Part shown: piece by piece, positions 30,681 through 32,803 of the stretch | Numbering within the stretch: position 1 is the first letter of the stretch | Layout of the letters: every line of letters starts with the position of its first letter | Origin: Sergeia podlipaevii | Lineage: Eukaryota; Euglenozoa; Kinetoplastea; Trypanosomatida; Trypanosomatidae | Reading direction: 5' to 3' | NCBI GenBank assembly: GCA_030849805.1 | Contig: JASANZ010002010.1 | Location: 1-32,803, forward strand | DNA: 32,803 bases | The notes under the pieces: generated by a model | What the model was told of the DNA's origin: nothing | What the model saw: only the letters and a program-made list of their open reading frames with translations | Databases searched by the model: none | Translations under genes and position numbers: made by a program

Positions 30681-31712
30681 ATGTCCACTGCAGTATTGGC
30701 GGGGGGTGTTGGCGCAAGCCGCCGCCATCATCACAATCGCCATGCATCGCTGCTCCCGCTACTTCTCGCAGCAGTCCTGACGGCAGCGCTCCTTAGCAGC
30801 CACAGCACAGCGCACGCCAGTCCGCAGTCACTGCTTGAGGAACGACGAGGCTTGACCTACGCGTACATGATGCGCCGCACGCTGAACAACGAGGGGGTGC
30901 CTCTGGAGAGGGAGGTCAGCGTCTTCCCAGACAGTTTCGACGACTCCACGGACATCAGCGTGTACACCAAGGACATGCACGACGCTGTGGTGGCCACCCT
31001 GCGTGCCTACAAGGTCACGGATCTGGACATCGCGCCTCGCGGGCCCCTGGGCAGCTTACTGAGGGCGTACCTGCGCGCCTCGCCAGTCGCGGAGTGTGAG
31101 AAGGGGAAGCACGCCCTCTGCTGCACAATGTACTGGGTGACCGACTCGCAGGAGGCGTTCCTTCCGCTCAGCGAGGTGGACCCCGAGACGGTCTTCTGGG
31201 AGAACATGGCCTCCGTCAACGGCTTCTACACGAACATTAGCGACGCCACCGTGGCGCCGATTGACTGCAGCGACACCACCGTCACCAAGTACGAACACCG
31301 TCTCGGCGCGCTTCTGATTGGTGAGAGAGGAGACTGGCTCTGGATGGACGACGCCTTCATCACCGCCTACCATCTGCGGGAGATGATAGTGAGGGATGAC
31401 GTCAACACGGGTTCAGTGGATTATAGCAAGGAGTTCGCAGAAGCGGATAGCAAACTTCATGAAGTGGAAGGATCAGGGGCATCAGGTGGTTCTTACCGTT
31501 TTGGTCACGTACCTCTTGGTGCACCCGTAGCGGTGTGTGTTATATTGTTGGTTGCCTTGATTGTTTTGCTTATCCTGCTCTACGTGTGTGATGACTGTTA
31601 TCGGCAGAAGGAAATCGCGGGATACAAAAAGCTGTGCACGTGCGTATCCGACGACGAAGATGGCACTATAACGTCTGAGGGGAGCGACGCTGATGAGGAC
31701 GAACTGGAATAA
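30681..31712 (+). CDS. Type I membrane glycoprotein, copy B, short acidic tail
   Basis: This 343-residue partner of the gene at 26251 has the same signal peptide and ectodomain (residues 1-237; one His fewer in the N-terminal run and N86 of copy A changed to Ser). It then diverges: residues 238-276 lack the two extra glycosylation sites of copy A. A transmembrane segment lies at about 279-302, then CDDC, and a tail of about 40 residues ending in acidic SDADEDELE. Copy A has a tail of about 400 residues in the same place. By hand count the shared DNA differs at about nine bases and one 3-nt indel in 712 bp, and all but one substitution are silent. Its start lacks an obvious AG between the pyrimidine tract and the ATG. 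Function unknown. Confidence 0.85.
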   Translation: MSTAVLAGGVGASRRHHHNRHASLLPLLLAAVLTAALLSSHSTAHASPQSLLEERRGLTYAYMMRRTLNNEGVPLEREVSVFPDSFDDSTDISVYTKDMHDAVVATLRAYKVTDLDIAPRGPLGSLLRAYLRASPVAECEKGKHALCCTMYWVTDSQEAFLPLSEVDPETVFWENMASVNGFYTNISDATVAPIDCSDTTVTKYEHRLGALLIGERGDWLWMDDAFITAYHLREMIVRDDVNTGSVDYSKEFAEADSKLHEVEGSGASGGSYRFGHVPLGAPVAVCVILLVALIVLLILLYVCDDCYRQKEIAGYKKLCTCVSDDEDGTITSEGSDADEDELE

Positions 31713-32803
31713 GACACGAGGAGCAGGAGTTCAGGAAAGTCCGCAGCACGTCCAAGCAGGTCAGGTTACTATCGTCATGTCAGTGCGTCAACATTTTGAA
31801 GGGAGTCCGCCTTCTTCTCTCGTCTTCACCCTATGCGCCACTGCCATGCCACTGCTTTTTTTTTCTCTCTGATTAGCTTACCTTCTATCATTCAAGGACT
31901 CCTTTTCTTTCTTCCTTTTTTCCTTCCCCCTCTCCTCCCAACACATCTTTATATATTGGTGAGTGATAGAGGCATGGCATGCTTTTTTTTCTTTGTGGAC
32001 TGCCTTTTTTTTTTCTTTGATGCAGGTGTTGTAGTTGCCGAGTTCAAGCTTTGTACGGCACTACAAAAAGGAGAGAGAGAGAGAGAGAGAGACCACCTTT
32101 TTATTGCGTCACCACCTCTCTCTTTCTCTCTCTCACACACACACTCAGTATACTCTTTGTAGTAGTAGTAGTATGCCGTACTCCATCCCTTCCCAGCGGA
32201 TTTGAGTGCCCGGTGTGTGTGTGTGTGTGTGTGTGTGTGATTTTTTGGGGTGAGTGGAAGGGAAACAGAGAAGGAGAGAAAAGAGTCGAAGCAGAAGCAG
32301 CTGTATACGATATGTACGGTTGTTGCTTTTCATTTCGCTTTTGTTTTGTGTGTGTATGTGAGGGGGTGAGGGGGTGTGCTTTAAGAGTGCGCTCGCCGCA
32401 TATGTGAATACTCTACAGTGGAAGCTCTCTGATTGCACTCGTTGTTGTGGTAATATATATATATTTCTTTGCCTTTATGATTAGTATGATAAATTTTTTT
32501 CTTTTGTGAGATTGATATTGCGCCTACTTTTATGTGAGTTCTTCTCGCGCCGTTTTACTAATTATATAAAGGCCGTTGATGTTATCTGTACCTCGAAAGA
32601 GGGGACCAAAAATAAATATATATACAAGCAATCAAGCAAGTTGAAAGAGGCACGAAGTTTTAGCTGAAAAACGTGTACCGCTTTTTTTTATTTGTGTTTG
32701 TTGATACGATATCATAACAGCAATCTCATGAAACGTATATATATATATACAACTGCTAAATGGTCGATGCGACTGTAGCGCTGAATAGTTGCTGCACACA
32801 TAC
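31713..32803. other. Region downstream of glycoprotein copy B, no gene seen
   Basis: About 1.1 kb of AT-rich and repetitive sequence, with GA and CT runs near 32071-32091 and 32117-32132, a TG run and TA arrays near 32452-32463 and 32737-32748. It should contain the 3' UTR of copy B. Any following gene starts beyond the window. Confidence 0.55.
32213..32239 (+). repeat. (GT)13 microsatellite
   Basis: About thirteen GT units in the downstream flank of glycoprotein copy B, the longest TG array in the window. Confidence 0.9.

Noticed and set aside
1..32803. CRISPR array, prophage, bacterial operon or transposon
   Set aside because: Repeats are simple microsatellites, no spaced direct repeats, integrase, transposase or reverse transcriptase reading was found, and the gene style is eukaryotic and kinetoplastid.

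Overview
The window reads as a piece of a trypanosomatid (kinetoplastid) nuclear chromosome, and everything I can support lies on the + strand. The signs are: intron-free ORFs in a single-strand array as expected of a polycistronic unit; long AT-rich intergenic stretches full of polypyrimidine tracts followed by AG (trans-splice acceptor style); many short TA, TG and GA microsatellites; a GP63 (leishmanolysin) relic; and a tandem cluster of ELO elongases of the trypanosomatid type. TGA, TAA and TAG all act as stops, which argues against the Blastocrithidia-type reassigned code. I cannot name the genus; a monoxenous or Leishmaniinae-like species is plausible but not shown.

Layout. 1-1679: no gene. 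1680-7908: three ELO-family genes, two typical elongases and a third, divergent paralogue that has lost most of the histidine box. 9681-10205: small LSD1-type zinc-finger protein. 11408-13384: low-complexity, RG-rich coiled-coil protein of unknown function. 14034-15371: hypothetical protein, possibly mitochondrial, with an RRM-like patch. 15962-17485: SpoU/TrmH-family RNA 2'-O-methyltransferase with an N-terminal Cys cluster. 18128-20137: decayed GP63 metalloprotease pseudogene. 21241-21591: LYR-motif mitochondrial protein. 22055-25417: WD40 protein UTP12/DIP2/WDR3 of the small-subunit processome. 26251-28386 and 30681-31712: two type I membrane glycoprotein genes sharing a nearly identical ectodomain but carrying different transmembrane and cytoplasmic parts. 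31713-32803: no gene.

As usual in trypanosomatids, neighbouring genes need not share a pathway. Two groupings stand out: the ELO cluster (fatty acid elongation at the ER) and the twin surface-protein genes. The best leads are the twin glycoprotein pair, whose near-identity starts at the ATG and ends just before the juxtamembrane region (ectodomain homogenised, tail diversified), and the ELO paralogue without the HH pair. Two ORF starts were moved because the longest open frame began at TTG or GTG: the methyltransferase to 15962 and UTP12 to 22055.
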